From assembly GCF_013391085.1 (NCBI RefSeq), contig NZ_CP058334.1, positions 3,147,683 to 3,211,682 on the forward strand: a stretch of 64,000 nucleotides of DNA, given 5' to 3'. The notes under the pieces were generated by a model. It was not told the DNA's origin. It did no database searches and saw only the letters and a list, made by a program, of their open reading frames with translations. Source of the stretch: Natronomonas halophila (GTDB lineage: Archaea > Halobacteriota > Halobacteria > Halobacteriales > Haloarculaceae). Within the stretch, counting starts at the first letter, position 1. Every line of letters begins with the position of its first letter. This document shows, piece by piece, positions 1 to 7,895 of this stretch. Made by a program: the position numbers and the translations under genes.

Positions 1-2
1 AC

Positions 3-422
3 TACGGCACTCGCCTGCTGTGGGTCGGCTTTTTCGTTCACCTCTTTGCGCACGTCTTCCTCGACTGGACGCATCTCGAGGGCGTCAACATGCTGTGGCC
101 GCTCCACGACCAGTTCTTCAAACTGGAGGGGGACGCCTACTACTCGACGGCTGAGGGGTTCGTCCAGACGTTCGTCGAAGTCTTCGAGGACCCCGAAACC
201 GGCCAGCAGTCCGTCGACGTCGGCGGCGGCGAGAGCAGCCAGAACACCCACGTCGCGAACCCGGCCCAGCCATCGGCGGACCCCTCGCCGGACGAACCGG
301 TCGACCGACGGTTCCCCATCGCGGTACAGGGCTGGCAACTCTACCTCGTGGCGACCGGGGTCTTTGCGGCCGTAGCGAAGACGTTTCAGTCCTCGCCCGA
401 CTCGGAACGAACCGATGAGTGA
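3..422 (+). CDS. Membrane-bound metal-dependent hydrolase (YdjM/DUF457-like), C-terminal part
   Basis: The reading frame is open from the window edge, so the N-terminus is missing. The visible part begins with a membrane segment containing HLFAHVFLDWTHLEGV followed by LWPL. This matches the conserved His/Asp region of the DUF457/YdjM family of multi-spanning metal-dependent hydrolases, in which the segment before LWPL carries metal ligands. An acidic Ser/Pro-rich loop (about codons 75-100) and one more hydrophobic segment near the C-terminus follow. The stop overlaps the next gene's start (ATGAGTGA), so the two are probably cotranscribed. The substrate is unknown for the family. The identification rests on a partial sequence. 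Confidence 0.7.
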   Translation, partial: YGTRLLWVGFFVHLFAHVFLDWTHLEGVNMLWPLHDQFFKLEGDAYYSTAEGFVQTFVEVFEDPETGQQSVDVGGGESSQNTHVANPAQPSADPSPDEPVDRRFPIAVQGWQLYLVATGVFAAVAKTFQSSPDSERTDE

Positions 423-954
423 CCTTCCGGCGGCAATCACCCTTCGGCCGTACGACCCACGGGACGACGCCGACCGGCGCGGCCTGTGGGCGCTGAAAAC
501 CGCTTTCGAGACCGGTCTCGGGACGGGAACCGGCGGCGACGAGAAAGCCGAGAAGTACGCGGCCAAACTGGACGACACCTATCGGGAGCGGTGGCTCTCG
601 TGGGTCGACCGCTGTATCGCCGACGAGGAACGATGTCTCCTTCTGGCGGAGGGGGAGGCCGATGCCGGAACTGACCGCGAGGACGGCATCGTGGGTTATC
701 TCTTCCTCTTGCCGGAACGACTCGCCTTCATCTGGGATGCGGCCGTCGTCAACGAACTCTACGTGGCGCCCGCGTGGCGGGGCGAGGGCGTCGCCGACGG
801 CCTCATGGACGCCGCCGTCGCCGTGGCCCGCCAGCAGGACCTGCCGCTGGACCGTCTCCTCCTCGACGTCGACCCGGATAACGAGCGTGCCTACGCCTTC
901 TACGAGCGGCACGACTTCGAACCGTGGGGAGAAATCGTTGCTCGGCAGCTATAA
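415..954 (+). CDS. GNAT-family N-acetyltransferase
   Basis: This 179-residue protein has the GNAT layout. An N-terminal strand (ITLRPYDPRDDADRRGL) is followed by a central strand (FIWDAAVVNELYVAPAWRG), where VNELYVAPAWRGEGVADGL is the acetyl-CoA pyrophosphate-binding motif A (R/Q-x-x-G-x-G/A type). The C-terminal signature LDVDPDNERAYAFYERHDF is motif B. It should transfer acetyl from acetyl-CoA to an amine; the acceptor cannot be predicted. Its start overlaps the stop of the upstream membrane hydrolase by 8 bases, so translation is probably coupled. Confidence 0.88.
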   Translation: MSDLPAAITLRPYDPRDDADRRGLWALKTAFETGLGTGTGGDEKAEKYAAKLDDTYRERWLSWVDRCIADEERCLLLAEGEADAGTDREDGIVGYLFLLPERLAFIWDAAVVNELYVAPAWRGEGVADGLMDAAVAVARQQDLPLDRLLLDVDPDNERAYAFYERHDFEPWGEIVARQL

Positions 955-988
955 CGCGCGAAAAGTGTGGGTTCGTTGGATTGAGCTA

Positions 989-1549
989 TCAGGAGGTTAG
1001 ACCGCCGACGGCGCCGCCGATGGCGCCGAAGACGACCGGATAGAGGATGCCGGCGACGACGATTGCCGGCAGGAGGTCCGGTGCCCCGGCGGCGTCACCG
1101 ACGCTCACCTCGAAGAGGAAGGCGCCGATGACCGACAACACGAGATAGCCGGGCACCACGAGCGCACCCGCGACGGCCCCGTCGCTGAGGTCGTCGATGC
1201 CCTGAAATCGGGTGATAGCCAGTCCCGCGATGAAGAGGAAGGCGGGCGGCAGGACGTACAGGGCGACCGTAAAGCCGTTATCGCCGCCGATGAAGGCCGC
1301 CGGTGGTTCGAAAAAGCCGACGTTCTCGTAGGTGATGTCGACGAAGTGGGCGTTGTAAAACACCCACCCGACGAGTTCGTAGGTCGCGGATTCGCCCTCG
1401 AAGCCCTCGACGATGCGGTTCAACGCCGAGTCTTGGAGGTCCGTCGCTGCGATGAGGTACGTCACGACGTAACCGAGCAGCCAGGCGACCGCACCGGCTA
1501 CCGCACCTACTCCGAACGGGAGGTCGTTCGTATCGACGCTTGCTGACAT
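989..1549 (-). CDS. Haloarchaeal multi-spanning membrane protein, unknown function
   Basis: The 186-residue protein has four or five hydrophobic segments (about residues 12-34, 93-112, 125-147, 158-183) and a longer polar loop at residues 38-85 that probably lies outside. No catalytic motif is visible. The Gly-rich end (FGAIGGAVGGLTS) resembles small haloarchaeal conserved membrane proteins, but I cannot assign a function. It is convergent with the GNAT gene (35-base gap), and its start is about 64 bases from the end of the TatD-like gene on the same strand, so it may be transcribed alone or with it. Confidence 0.75.
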   Translation of the reverse strand: MSASVDTNDLPFGVGAVAGAVAWLLGYVVTYLIAATDLQDSALNRIVEGFEGESATYELVGWVFYNAHFVDITYENVGFFEPPAAFIGGDNGFTVALYVLPPAFLFIAGLAITRFQGIDDLSDGAVAGALVVPGYLVLSVIGAFLFEVSVGDAAGAPDLLPAIVVAGILYPVVFGAIGGAVGGLTS

Positions 1550-1612
1550 GTCATTCGTTCGTTCACAGTCGGATTAAAAGATAGTTCCGGCCGTCCGGTC
1601 CTCGGTCAGTTC

Positions 1613-2449
1613 TCACTCCAGCGTCGCTTCGGTGTCGACGCCGTAGACGCGGGCGGGCGTCTCGACGTGTGCGCGATAGAGCGACTCCTCGTAGCCCTCT
1701 TCGGCGAGCCACTTCGTTCGGTTGGGAACGGTCTTGGGGCCGAAGACGGCGCCCGGTCGGTCGGGGTCGTCGATGAAGTCCGTCTCCATGAAGAAGGGCC
1801 AGTCGCCGCCGCAGGCGCGTTCGAGTTCGTCCTTGTCGCAGATGACGCTCGGAATCGGCCCCTCGATATGGCCGTTCGCGTAGTGTTTGACGACCCGCTC
1901 GCGGGGCAGCCCCTCGGCTTCGGCCCACTCCGCTACCTCCTCGAAGTCCTCGCCGCCTTCCGTGTGCAACTGGACGGCACAGCCGACCTCCGCCGCGCGC
2001 TCGAAGGCATAGCGCATCACCTCGTTGGAGGCCTCCCAGACCGCGTCGCTGACGTCGTAGTGCGGGCGGCCGGATTTGATAGCTAGCGCCGGCCCCTCGG
2101 CGACGTACTCCGCGGCGACTTCGATACCGGTCTTCATCAGGTCGGCGGCTTCCTGCGCGTCGTAGCCGCGGTCGACGAGTTGGGAGACGAGTCCCGGATG
2201 GACGCCGAGGACGGGCCAGGCCCGGCCGGGCAGAATCTCGTCTGCCTCCTCGGTCACCTCGATGGTGATATCGAACGTCTCGTGGAACCCCTCGGCGTCG
2301 TCGAACTCGCCGACCAGATGCCAGGAGGGCTTGTTGAGGACGTTCAGGTGCGTGCCGCCGACGTTGGCGAACTCCTCGGCGGCCTCGGCACCGCGGCCGT
2401 TGACGGGGTCTAGGTGGAGATGGTTATCGAGAATCGGACCGTCGTACAT
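1613..2449 (-). CDS. TatD-like metal-dependent hydrolase
   Basis: The 278-residue protein has an amidohydrolase TIM-barrel layout. The first strand carries the metal-binding HxH (DNHLHLD, residues 8-14). Later come a HPG turn (VLGVHPGLV), a barrel His (AVQLHTEGGE), a second His region (VVKHYANGH) and a C-terminal acidic strand (FFMETDFIDDP) that should supply the last metal ligand. Bacterial TatD homologues are Mg2+-dependent DNases or exonucleases. The archaeal branch is uncharacterised, so 'TatD-related hydrolase' is as far as the sequence supports. It is a single gene, with 75 bases separating it from the exchanger gene upstream in the window. Confidence 0.85.
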   Translation of the reverse strand: MYDGPILDNHLHLDPVNGRGAEAAEEFANVGGTHLNVLNKPSWHLVGEFDDAEGFHETFDITIEVTEEADEILPGRAWPVLGVHPGLVSQLVDRGYDAQEAADLMKTGIEVAAEYVAEGPALAIKSGRPHYDVSDAVWEASNEVMRYAFERAAEVGCAVQLHTEGGEDFEEVAEWAEAEGLPRERVVKHYANGHIEGPIPSVICDKDELERACGGDWPFFMETDFIDDPDRPGAVFGPKTVPNRTKWLAEEGYEESLYRAHVETPARVYGVDTEATLE

Positions 2450-2523
2450 GGCCGTGGTTTCGACTGGCGTTCGGAAAAACGGTGCGGGAACGGCCGGCGG
2501 GTGACGGCCCGTGGGGTGGCCCC

Positions 2524-3534
2524 TCAGACGTAGTTCACGGCGCCGACGCTTTCCAGCAGGAGCCAGCCGACGAAGACGGCATACATCGCGAGCATCGCGC
2601 TCGCCTCCCCGTCGGAGATTTCCATGCCCGTTCGCGCGAAGGCAAAGAGGACGATGGTTGCGACGACCAGAAACGCCATCATCGGAACGGCGGCGGTGAA
2701 GGAAACGGTCGTCGCGCCCGCCAGCAGGACGCCCGCGGGAACCGCCACGAGCAGGTCGAAAATGTTGCTCCCGAGGACGTTCCCCAGACTCACTGCGGGT
2801 TCATCGAGGCGTGCAGCGGCGACGCTGATGAGGGCGTCCGGCAGGCTCGTCGCCGCGGCGACGACGGTCAGCCCCCAGAGGAACGAGGGCGTCCCGAAGG
2901 CATCACCGAGGCCGACCGCGGACCACACCAGCGCCTCGACGCCGGCGATGATAAGCGCGATGCCGCCGATGAGTTGGGCCCACTGAATCGCGAGCGCCCG
3001 GGGGGTCAGCGTCACCGGCGTCACGTTCGACTCGCTGACGTCGAGATACTGGATGAAGACGTAGAGGCCGTACAGCGCGAGCAGTGACAGGGCCAGCGGT
3101 CTGGTGAGGTTGCCCCGGAGGTCGGCCCCCTCGACGGGGTTGTAGATGACCGCAAACGAGAGGACGAGGAACAGCGAGGCGACCGACAGCATGTAGAACT
3201 GGGCCTCCTTGTAGACGACGTCCCGGCCGGTATCGAGCGGTCCGTCGGACAGCAGGACCGACAGTGCGGGAATCACGAGGATGTTGAAGACGGCCGAGCC
3301 GACGATGATACCGACGCCGAGTTCGAACTCGCCGTACCGAATCGTCGAGATGACAGCGCTGGCGAGTTCGGGTGCTGACGACCCGATAGCGGCGATGAGC
3401 GCGCCCTGAATCAGCCGCGGGAGCGCGTAGTGTTCGGCGAGTTGGCCCGAGGAGCGTTCGAGCCACGTCGAACCGGCCCAGACGAGAGCCGTCGCGACGA
3501 TACCGACGCCGGCGAGGACGGGCACGCCCGCCAT
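2524..3534 (-). CDS. Ca2+/Na+ antiporter (CaCA family)
   Basis: The 336-residue protein has about ten transmembrane helices and the two inverted alpha-repeats that define the CaCA family: GSSAPELASAVIST near residue 52 and AAATSLPDALISV near residue 227. The second is followed by LGNVLGSNIFDLLVAVPAG. The acidic residues in the two repeats form the ion-binding site in known structures. It should exchange Ca2+ against Na+ (or H+) at the cytoplasmic membrane. Its ATG overlaps the stop of the NYN-domain gene (TAATG), so it is translationally coupled to it. It is the shorter of two exchangers around that gene. Confidence 0.9.
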   Translation of the reverse strand: MAGVPVLAGVGIVATALVWAGSTWLERSSGQLAEHYALPRLIQGALIAAIGSSAPELASAVISTIRYGEFELGVGIIVGSAVFNILVIPALSVLLSDGPLDTGRDVVYKEAQFYMLSVASLFLVLSFAVIYNPVEGADLRGNLTRPLALSLLALYGLYVFIQYLDVSESNVTPVTLTPRALAIQWAQLIGGIALIIAGVEALVWSAVGLGDAFGTPSFLWGLTVVAAATSLPDALISVAAARLDEPAVSLGNVLGSNIFDLLVAVPAGVLLAGATTVSFTAAVPMMAFLVVATIVLFAFARTGMEISDGEASAMLAMYAVFVGWLLLESVGAVNYV

Positions 3535-3983
3535 TATTCGAGGGTTACCTCCTCGTGGGCGGCGTTCCGCAGCGCGTCCGAGCGACCGTAGGTGCCGGGG
3601 GCGACGGCGATGGTGTTTAGTCCCCGCTTCTTCGCCGTCTCGATGACTGGCTTGAAATCCGTGTCCCGTGAGACGATAAGGAGCGTATCGATGCGGCCCT
3701 CAACGGCGGCTTCGACGGCATCGACGGCGAGTTTGACGTCCACGTCACCGCTGGTCGTGACGACTTCGAAGCCGCGCGCCTCGGCGGCCTGAATGAGGCC
3801 GCCGCCGGCGTTCTCGTCGACGTAGACGCGGGCGATGGTGCTGGTGCCTTCGGCCTCGGTTAGCGCCCGCAGGTCGTCGAGGTCGACGTCGAACTCCTCG
3901 CGGAAGACGTTCGGCCCGTCGACGAAGATACCGACGTTGGCGGGGGCCGACGGCCCGCCTCGAAGTCGGTCGAACAGTCCCAT
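3534..3983 (-). CDS. NYN-domain (PIN-like) putative ribonuclease
   Basis: This protein of about 149 residues has the NYN/LabA-like fold. An N-terminal strand carries the first acidic residue in a DGPN turn (VGIFVDGPNVF). A middle DVDVKLAVD motif and SRDTDFKPVI supply further conserved aspartates that bind Mg2+ in PIN-like nucleases. The start was chosen at MGLFDRL because it has a natural N-terminus; an upstream in-frame ATG at 4010 would add nine residues. The gene overlaps the start of the downstream exchanger and follows a second exchanger by about 80 bases. Cleavage of RNA is inferred from the family, and the target is unknown. Confidence 0.85.
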   Translation of the reverse strand: MGLFDRLRGGPSAPANVGIFVDGPNVFREEFDVDLDDLRALTEAEGTSTIARVYVDENAGGGLIQAAEARGFEVVTTSGDVDVKLAVDAVEAAVEGRIDTLLIVSRDTDFKPVIETAKKRGLNTIAVAPGTYGRSDALRNAAHEEVTLE

Positions 3984-4064
3984 ATCGCCGATTCCGACCG
4001 GCCGCATCAAATCGCTGTTGGTCCGTCCCGCAGGCGCACGCTCCCGCAGCGGTTCCGTGGGTTC

Positions 4065-5420
4065 CTATCGGCCGGCCGCGCTGCGTATCGTCTCCCCGGT
4101 CCGCCGGAGAATCGCTCCGAAATCCCGCCAGCGATAGGCGAACAGCGCGGTTCCAAGCACGACGTAGACGGCGCTGAACGCCAGCAGGAACTCGTAGCTC
4201 GACAGCGGGAGCGCGACGTACTCGCGGATGAGGACGAACTCGATGAGCACCTGCGAGAGGAAAAGTACGAGGAGGACGACAGCCTCCCGGACGGACATCT
4301 CGAAGTTGATGAGAATCGCGATGGCGAAGAACGACTGGGCGGCGGTCAGCCAAATTTCGGCGCTCTGCTTGGGGTCGAACGGAAGCGCCCCGTAGCGCCC
4401 GAGCGCGACGGAGTAGACGACCACGAGCGTCCCGATGAGCAGCGTCCACTGGTTGAGTTTCGAGGAGATGAGCGCGTTGAACCCCGCCGTCGAGCGGGCC
4501 TTGTTCACCAGATAGGCGACGACGATGAGTTCCGGCGATTCGGAGGCAAGCGGCGCAATCCACTGAATCATGAAGAACGACGGGATGCCGACGTTCTTGC
4601 CCAACTCTTCGAGGCCGTGGGCGAACGGTTCGACAGCGATGAAGATTACCAGCCCGGAGTACACGAAGAGCAAAAGCACCGTCGCGATTCGGGAGCGTTT
4701 CGGGAACTGCTGGAGGCGGGCCGGAACGCCGACGTGTTCGAGGTGTGGGTCTATGTCGCCTTTGAGAATGATGGCGATGTACGTGACGTAGATGCCGACG
4801 AGAACGACCATATCGACGATGTCGATACCGCCGTTCAGCGGGATGAAGAACGCCCACAGCGTCGCCGCGAGCAGGAAGACTATTTCGAGGCCGACGTCGT
4901 GGTCGAGCGTGACGGCGTCCTGCAGGAACCCGGACCGCTTCTCGACGGCGGGGTCCTTCGTCGTCTGACTCCGCCAGATGGTAAACAGCGCGATGCCGGC
5001 CCACCCGAGGCCGATGAGGATGCGGTTGGCGCCGGTCATGTTCGCGACGGCGAGGTTGCCCGCCTCGATACCACGGGTCGTGCCCGCGAACTGGCCGGCG
5101 TCCCATGCGTAGAGGGCGTCGACGGCGTACTCGGGAGCGACGGCGAGCACCGCGAGCACCGCGATGGCGAAGGCGCGCGGAACGTCCTTTTCGGCGGTTT
5201 CGGCACCCCACGCGAGGAGGAAGGATGCCCCGAGGATGGAGACCCCGCTGACGAAGACGACGGCCAGCGTCGAGGGGTCGAGCAGTACTGCAGGCACCGC
5301 ATACGGGATGCCGAGGACGCCCGCGATTGCGGGCAGGAGGGTCGTCACAGCCCAGACGGCGACCCAGGGGACCGTCGCGCCGACGACGATGGCGATTGCC
5401 TTCCGATACCCGTCACTCAT
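4065..5420 (-). CDS. Sodium/calcium exchanger family protein (long form)
   Basis: The 451-residue membrane protein has about eleven helices. Its first alpha-repeat carries APEYAVD and AGNLAVANMTGANRILIG. The second, in the C-terminal half, carries ASESPELIVVAYLVNKA followed by SSKLNQWTLLIGTL. Both resemble CaCA motifs but use E-Y/E-L variants, and the central loop is longer than in the 336-residue neighbour. Transport of a divalent cation against Na+ is inferred from the family. It is the first gene of a likely minus-strand group with the NYN protein and the shorter exchanger. Its start faces gcvT across 205 bases. Confidence 0.85.
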   Translation of the reverse strand: MSDGYRKAIAIVVGATVPWVAVWAVTTLLPAIAGVLGIPYAVPAVLLDPSTLAVVFVSGVSILGASFLLAWGAETAEKDVPRAFAIAVLAVLAVAPEYAVDALYAWDAGQFAGTTRGIEAGNLAVANMTGANRILIGLGWAGIALFTIWRSQTTKDPAVEKRSGFLQDAVTLDHDVGLEIVFLLAATLWAFFIPLNGGIDIVDMVVLVGIYVTYIAIILKGDIDPHLEHVGVPARLQQFPKRSRIATVLLLFVYSGLVIFIAVEPFAHGLEELGKNVGIPSFFMIQWIAPLASESPELIVVAYLVNKARSTAGFNALISSKLNQWTLLIGTLVVVYSVALGRYGALPFDPKQSAEIWLTAAQSFFAIAILINFEMSVREAVVLLVLFLSQVLIEFVLIREYVALPLSSYEFLLAFSAVYVVLGTALFAYRWRDFGAILRRTGETIRSAAGR

Positions 5421-5625
5421 GGCTTTGGGACCACCGAGCGTTCGGCTCCCGAGCCGTCAGAAGGCCCTCCCGTCCGCGCAATTGGCTACGTTCCACGTCG
5501 AACCGACTCGTTCGATAATACGCGGCGAACGAACTACAAGGTACTGGTGGCCTGGAAGAAGCGAAAACCGGCGACAGGTCATCGAGTGCGGAACTACTTA
5601 CTCCCCGCCCAACGAGGAAGTAGGT

Positions 5626-6714
5626 ATGTCCCTTCGAACCCCACCGCTCGGCGAGGTCCACGCCGACGCGGACGCGAAACTCACCGAATTCGGCGGGTGG
5701 GAGATGCCCGTCGAGTTCGATTCCATCCGCGAAGAACACGAGGCCGTCCGCACCGCCGCCGGGAAGTTCGACGTCTCCCACATGGGCGAAATCGAGGTGT
5801 CGGGGCCCGACGCGACCGAACTGATGAACCGCCTGACGAGCAACGACGTCACCGAGTTGGGGTCGGGCGACGCCCAGTATTCGACCATCACCGACGAGAA
5901 CGGCGACATCATCGACGATACGGTCGTCTATCGGCTGCCGGCCCGCGACGACGCGGACTACCTCTTCATCCCGAACGCGGGCCACGACGGCCAGCTGTAC
6001 GACCGCTGGACCGACCACGCCGAGGCGTGGGACCTCGACGCCACCATCGAGAACGCGACGACCGAGTACGGGATGATTGCCGTACAGGGTCCCGATGCCC
6101 TCCCGTTGCTGGCCGACCTGTGTGAGAACCCGAGCGACATCGCGCGCTTTACCGCCGAACACCGAGACGTGGCGGGAACCGATTGCCTCGTCGCTCGCAC
6201 GGGATATACGGGCGAGGACGGCGTCGAGTTGCTCTTCGCCGCCGACGATTCCGAGGCGGTCTGGTCGGCGCTGGATTGCCAGCCCTGCGGCCTCGGCTCG
6301 CGTGACACCCTCCGGCTGGAAGCCGGCTTCCTGCTTTCCGGGCAGGATTTCGATATCGAGGAAAACCCCCGGAACCCCTACGAGACCGGCATCTCCTTCG
6401 TCGTCGACCTGGAGACGGAGTTCGTCGGCCGGGATGCGCTCGCCGAGGTAGACGAGCAGGGCGTCGACGAGACGTTGGTCGGCTTCCGCCTGCAGGAGCG
6501 CGGTATCGCCCGGCATGGCTACGAAATCGCCGTCGACGGCGAGACGGTCGGCGAAGTCACGAGCGGGACGATGAGCCCGACGCTCGGCGACGCCATCGGC
6601 CTCGGCTACGTGCCCGTCGAATACGCCAACCCCGGGACCGAACTGGCTGTCCTCGTTCGGGGTCGCGAAAAGCAGGCAGAAGTAGTGTCGCTGCCGTTCT
6701 ACGAGCGGGAGTGA
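5626..6714 (+). CDS. gcvT: Glycine cleavage system aminomethyltransferase (T protein)
   Basis: The 362-residue protein matches GcvT along its whole length. FGGWEMPVEF and KFDVSHMGEIEV lie near the N-terminus, LMNRLTSNDV is part of the folate-binding region, RTGYTGEDGVELLF is the central signature, and CGLGSRDTLRLEAGFLL contains the conserved Arg. It transfers the aminomethyl carbon from the H protein to a tetrahydropterin cofactor and releases ammonia. The start is ATG 5626 because similarity begins there and a GAGG stretch lies eight bases upstream. The H-protein gene lies 627 bases downstream; no P protein (gcvP) gene is in the window. Confidence 0.97.
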   Translation: MSLRTPPLGEVHADADAKLTEFGGWEMPVEFDSIREEHEAVRTAAGKFDVSHMGEIEVSGPDATELMNRLTSNDVTELGSGDAQYSTITDENGDIIDDTVVYRLPARDDADYLFIPNAGHDGQLYDRWTDHAEAWDLDATIENATTEYGMIAVQGPDALPLLADLCENPSDIARFTAEHRDVAGTDCLVARTGYTGEDGVELLFAADDSEAVWSALDCQPCGLGSRDTLRLEAGFLLSGQDFDIEENPRNPYETGISFVVDLETEFVGRDALAEVDEQGVDETLVGFRLQERGIARHGYEIAVDGETVGEVTSGTMSPTLGDAIGLGYVPVEYANPGTELAVLVRGREKQAEVVSLPFYERE

Positions 6715-6838
6715 ACACCCCGCCCGACGGAGGCCTATCCCGAGGGGATGTCGACCCCGGTCCCTCGAAGAGGCGAGAAGACGCGAAATCCGACAGAGAG
6801 TCGGCGTAGCGGCGTTCCGTTCTTCGGCAGGCTACACG

Positions 6839-6850
6839 TTATTTATACGG
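6839..6850 (+). promoter_or_regulatory. TATA box for the small membrane ORF at 6867
   Basis: The sequence ttatttatac is centred about 23 bases before the GTG at 6867. This is the usual archaeal distance from TATA element to transcription start, so the transcript would be leaderless. It also supports the following short ORF being a real gene. Confidence 0.6.
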
Positions 6851-6866
6851 GGCTCGTAAGACTGGC

Positions 6867-7052
6867 GTGGCCACGCTGAGTCAGGAGAAATTGAAGCATC
6901 TGTTCCTCGGGTTACTGGCGGGTCTGGTCTTGCTCATGCTGGTCGTTCTCGCGACGGAGTTGATAGCGAACATCTTCCTCCCGGAGTATCTCGTCGGGGG
7001 AGCCCAAGACGCGTTCCCGGCCGATGGCCGTAGCGTGCCCGGTACTGGGTGA
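6867..7052 (+). CDS. Small single-pass membrane protein
   Basis: This 61-residue ORF starts with GTG. It has a polar N-terminus (ATLSQEKLKHL), one strong hydrophobic helix of about 28 residues (roughly residues 12-40) and a polar tail. It lies between gcvT and gcvH on the same strand and has its own TATA box placed for a leaderless transcript. I do not recognise the family. Short haloarchaeal membrane proteins of this shape are common and unassigned. The ORF could be spurious; the promoter position and the clean hydrophobic helix are the reasons for listing it. Confidence 0.5.
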   Translation: MATLSQEKLKHLFLGLLAGLVLLMLVVLATELIANIFLPEYLVGGAQDAFPADGRSVPGTG

Positions 7053-7209
7053 ACCCTCCGACCAACGGAGGTATCGTTTCGTTCGGTACGTCGCCGGTAT
7101 GTCCCGTGCGTTTTTGAAGACGGATCGGAGTGACCCCAATACGGAACTCCGAAAGCCCGTCCTCTCCGTCGGTGGCACGTCCCTCCTTGCTACGAGCGGT
7201 CTCGGTTTG

Positions 7210-7282
7210 AGCGTGTTCGTCGTCAGCGTGTTCGTCGTCAGCGTGTTCGTCGTCAGCGTGTTCGTCGTCAGCGTGTTCGTCG
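7210..7282. repeat. 15-bp tandem repeat, about 4.9 copies
   Basis: The unit agcgtgttcgtcgtc is repeated without a mismatch four times from 7210 to 7269; a fifth copy runs to base 12 and then diverges. The unit is divisible by three, so translated frames give five-residue repeats (SVFVV on plus, NTLTT or DDEHA on minus). None of these frames has a convincing start codon and family match. The stretch 7053-7340 around it holds no gene I can support. Confidence 0.9.
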
Positions 7283-7340
7283 GGACCCCCACGAGCGGGG
7301 CATAGAAAGCACTACATTCCCGACCCCGAATACCACACGT

Positions 7341-7724
7341 ATGAGCTTTGAGGTTCCCGAGGACTGTCGCTATCTGGAATCCCACGAGTGGGCACGGCGC
7401 GAGGACGGAACGGCGCGTATCGGTATCACCGACTTCGCACAGGACGAACTCGGCGACGTCGTCTTCGTCGAATTACCCGAGGTCGGTGACGCCATCGACA
7501 AGGACGCGGAGTTCGGCGTCATCGAATCCATCAAGGCCGTTTCGGACCTCTATGCGCCGGTTTCCGGCGAAGTGACGGCGGTCAACGAGGACCTCTTCGA
7601 CGCGCCGGAGTTGGTCAACGAAGCCCCCTTCGGTGACGGCTGGATGCTGGAAATCGACCTCGCCGACGAGAGCGAGTACGAGGACCTGTTGTCGCCCGAC
7701 GAGTACGAAGGCCAGCTGGGGTAA
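7341..7724 (+). CDS. gcvH: Glycine cleavage system H protein
   Basis: This 127-residue protein is the lipoyl carrier of the glycine cleavage complex. [20 protein letters not shown] is the N-terminal signature. [20 protein letters not shown] contains the lipoylated lysine (K65) in the conserved ESxKA context. The length matches the family. It shuttles the aminomethyl group between the P, T and L proteins. A weak TATA-like stretch (catagaaag, about 7304) lies some 35 bases upstream, so it may have its own promoter even though gcvT precedes it on the same strand. Confidence 0.97.
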   Translation: MSFEVPEDCRYLESHEWARREDGTARIGITDFAQDELGDVVFVELPEVGDAIDKDAEFGVIESIKAVSDLYAPVSGEVTAVNEDLFDAPELVNEAPFGDGWMLEIDLADESEYEDLLSPDEYEGQLG

Positions 7725-7895
7725 CCGTTCGTTACGGCGTTTGCTGTCGGTCCCGAACCAGCTCTTCTTGTCAGAAGAATGTACTTTCCGTGCGGAATGG
7801 CTACCTCTCGTTTTGCAGCGGCCGCTCGTGGCGTTGATGGAGATGCCGGCTCACAAACACCTAAGATGTGGGAAGCCCTGATATTGGGTAGCCGA

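Noticed and set aside
7053..7340. A repeat protein (DDEHA, SVFVV or NTLTT frames) encoded by the 15-bp repeat region
   Set aside because: The acidic minus frame has no ATG, GTG or TTG between the upstream stop and the repeat; the other frames have starts but a composition unlike haloarchaeal proteins and no promoter placed for them.
7779..7895. Longer N-terminus of phytoene synthase from ATG 7779
   Set aside because: The extra 39 residues are not acidic and are not conserved in the family; the conserved MVDRTQLAESK start at 7896 fits better.
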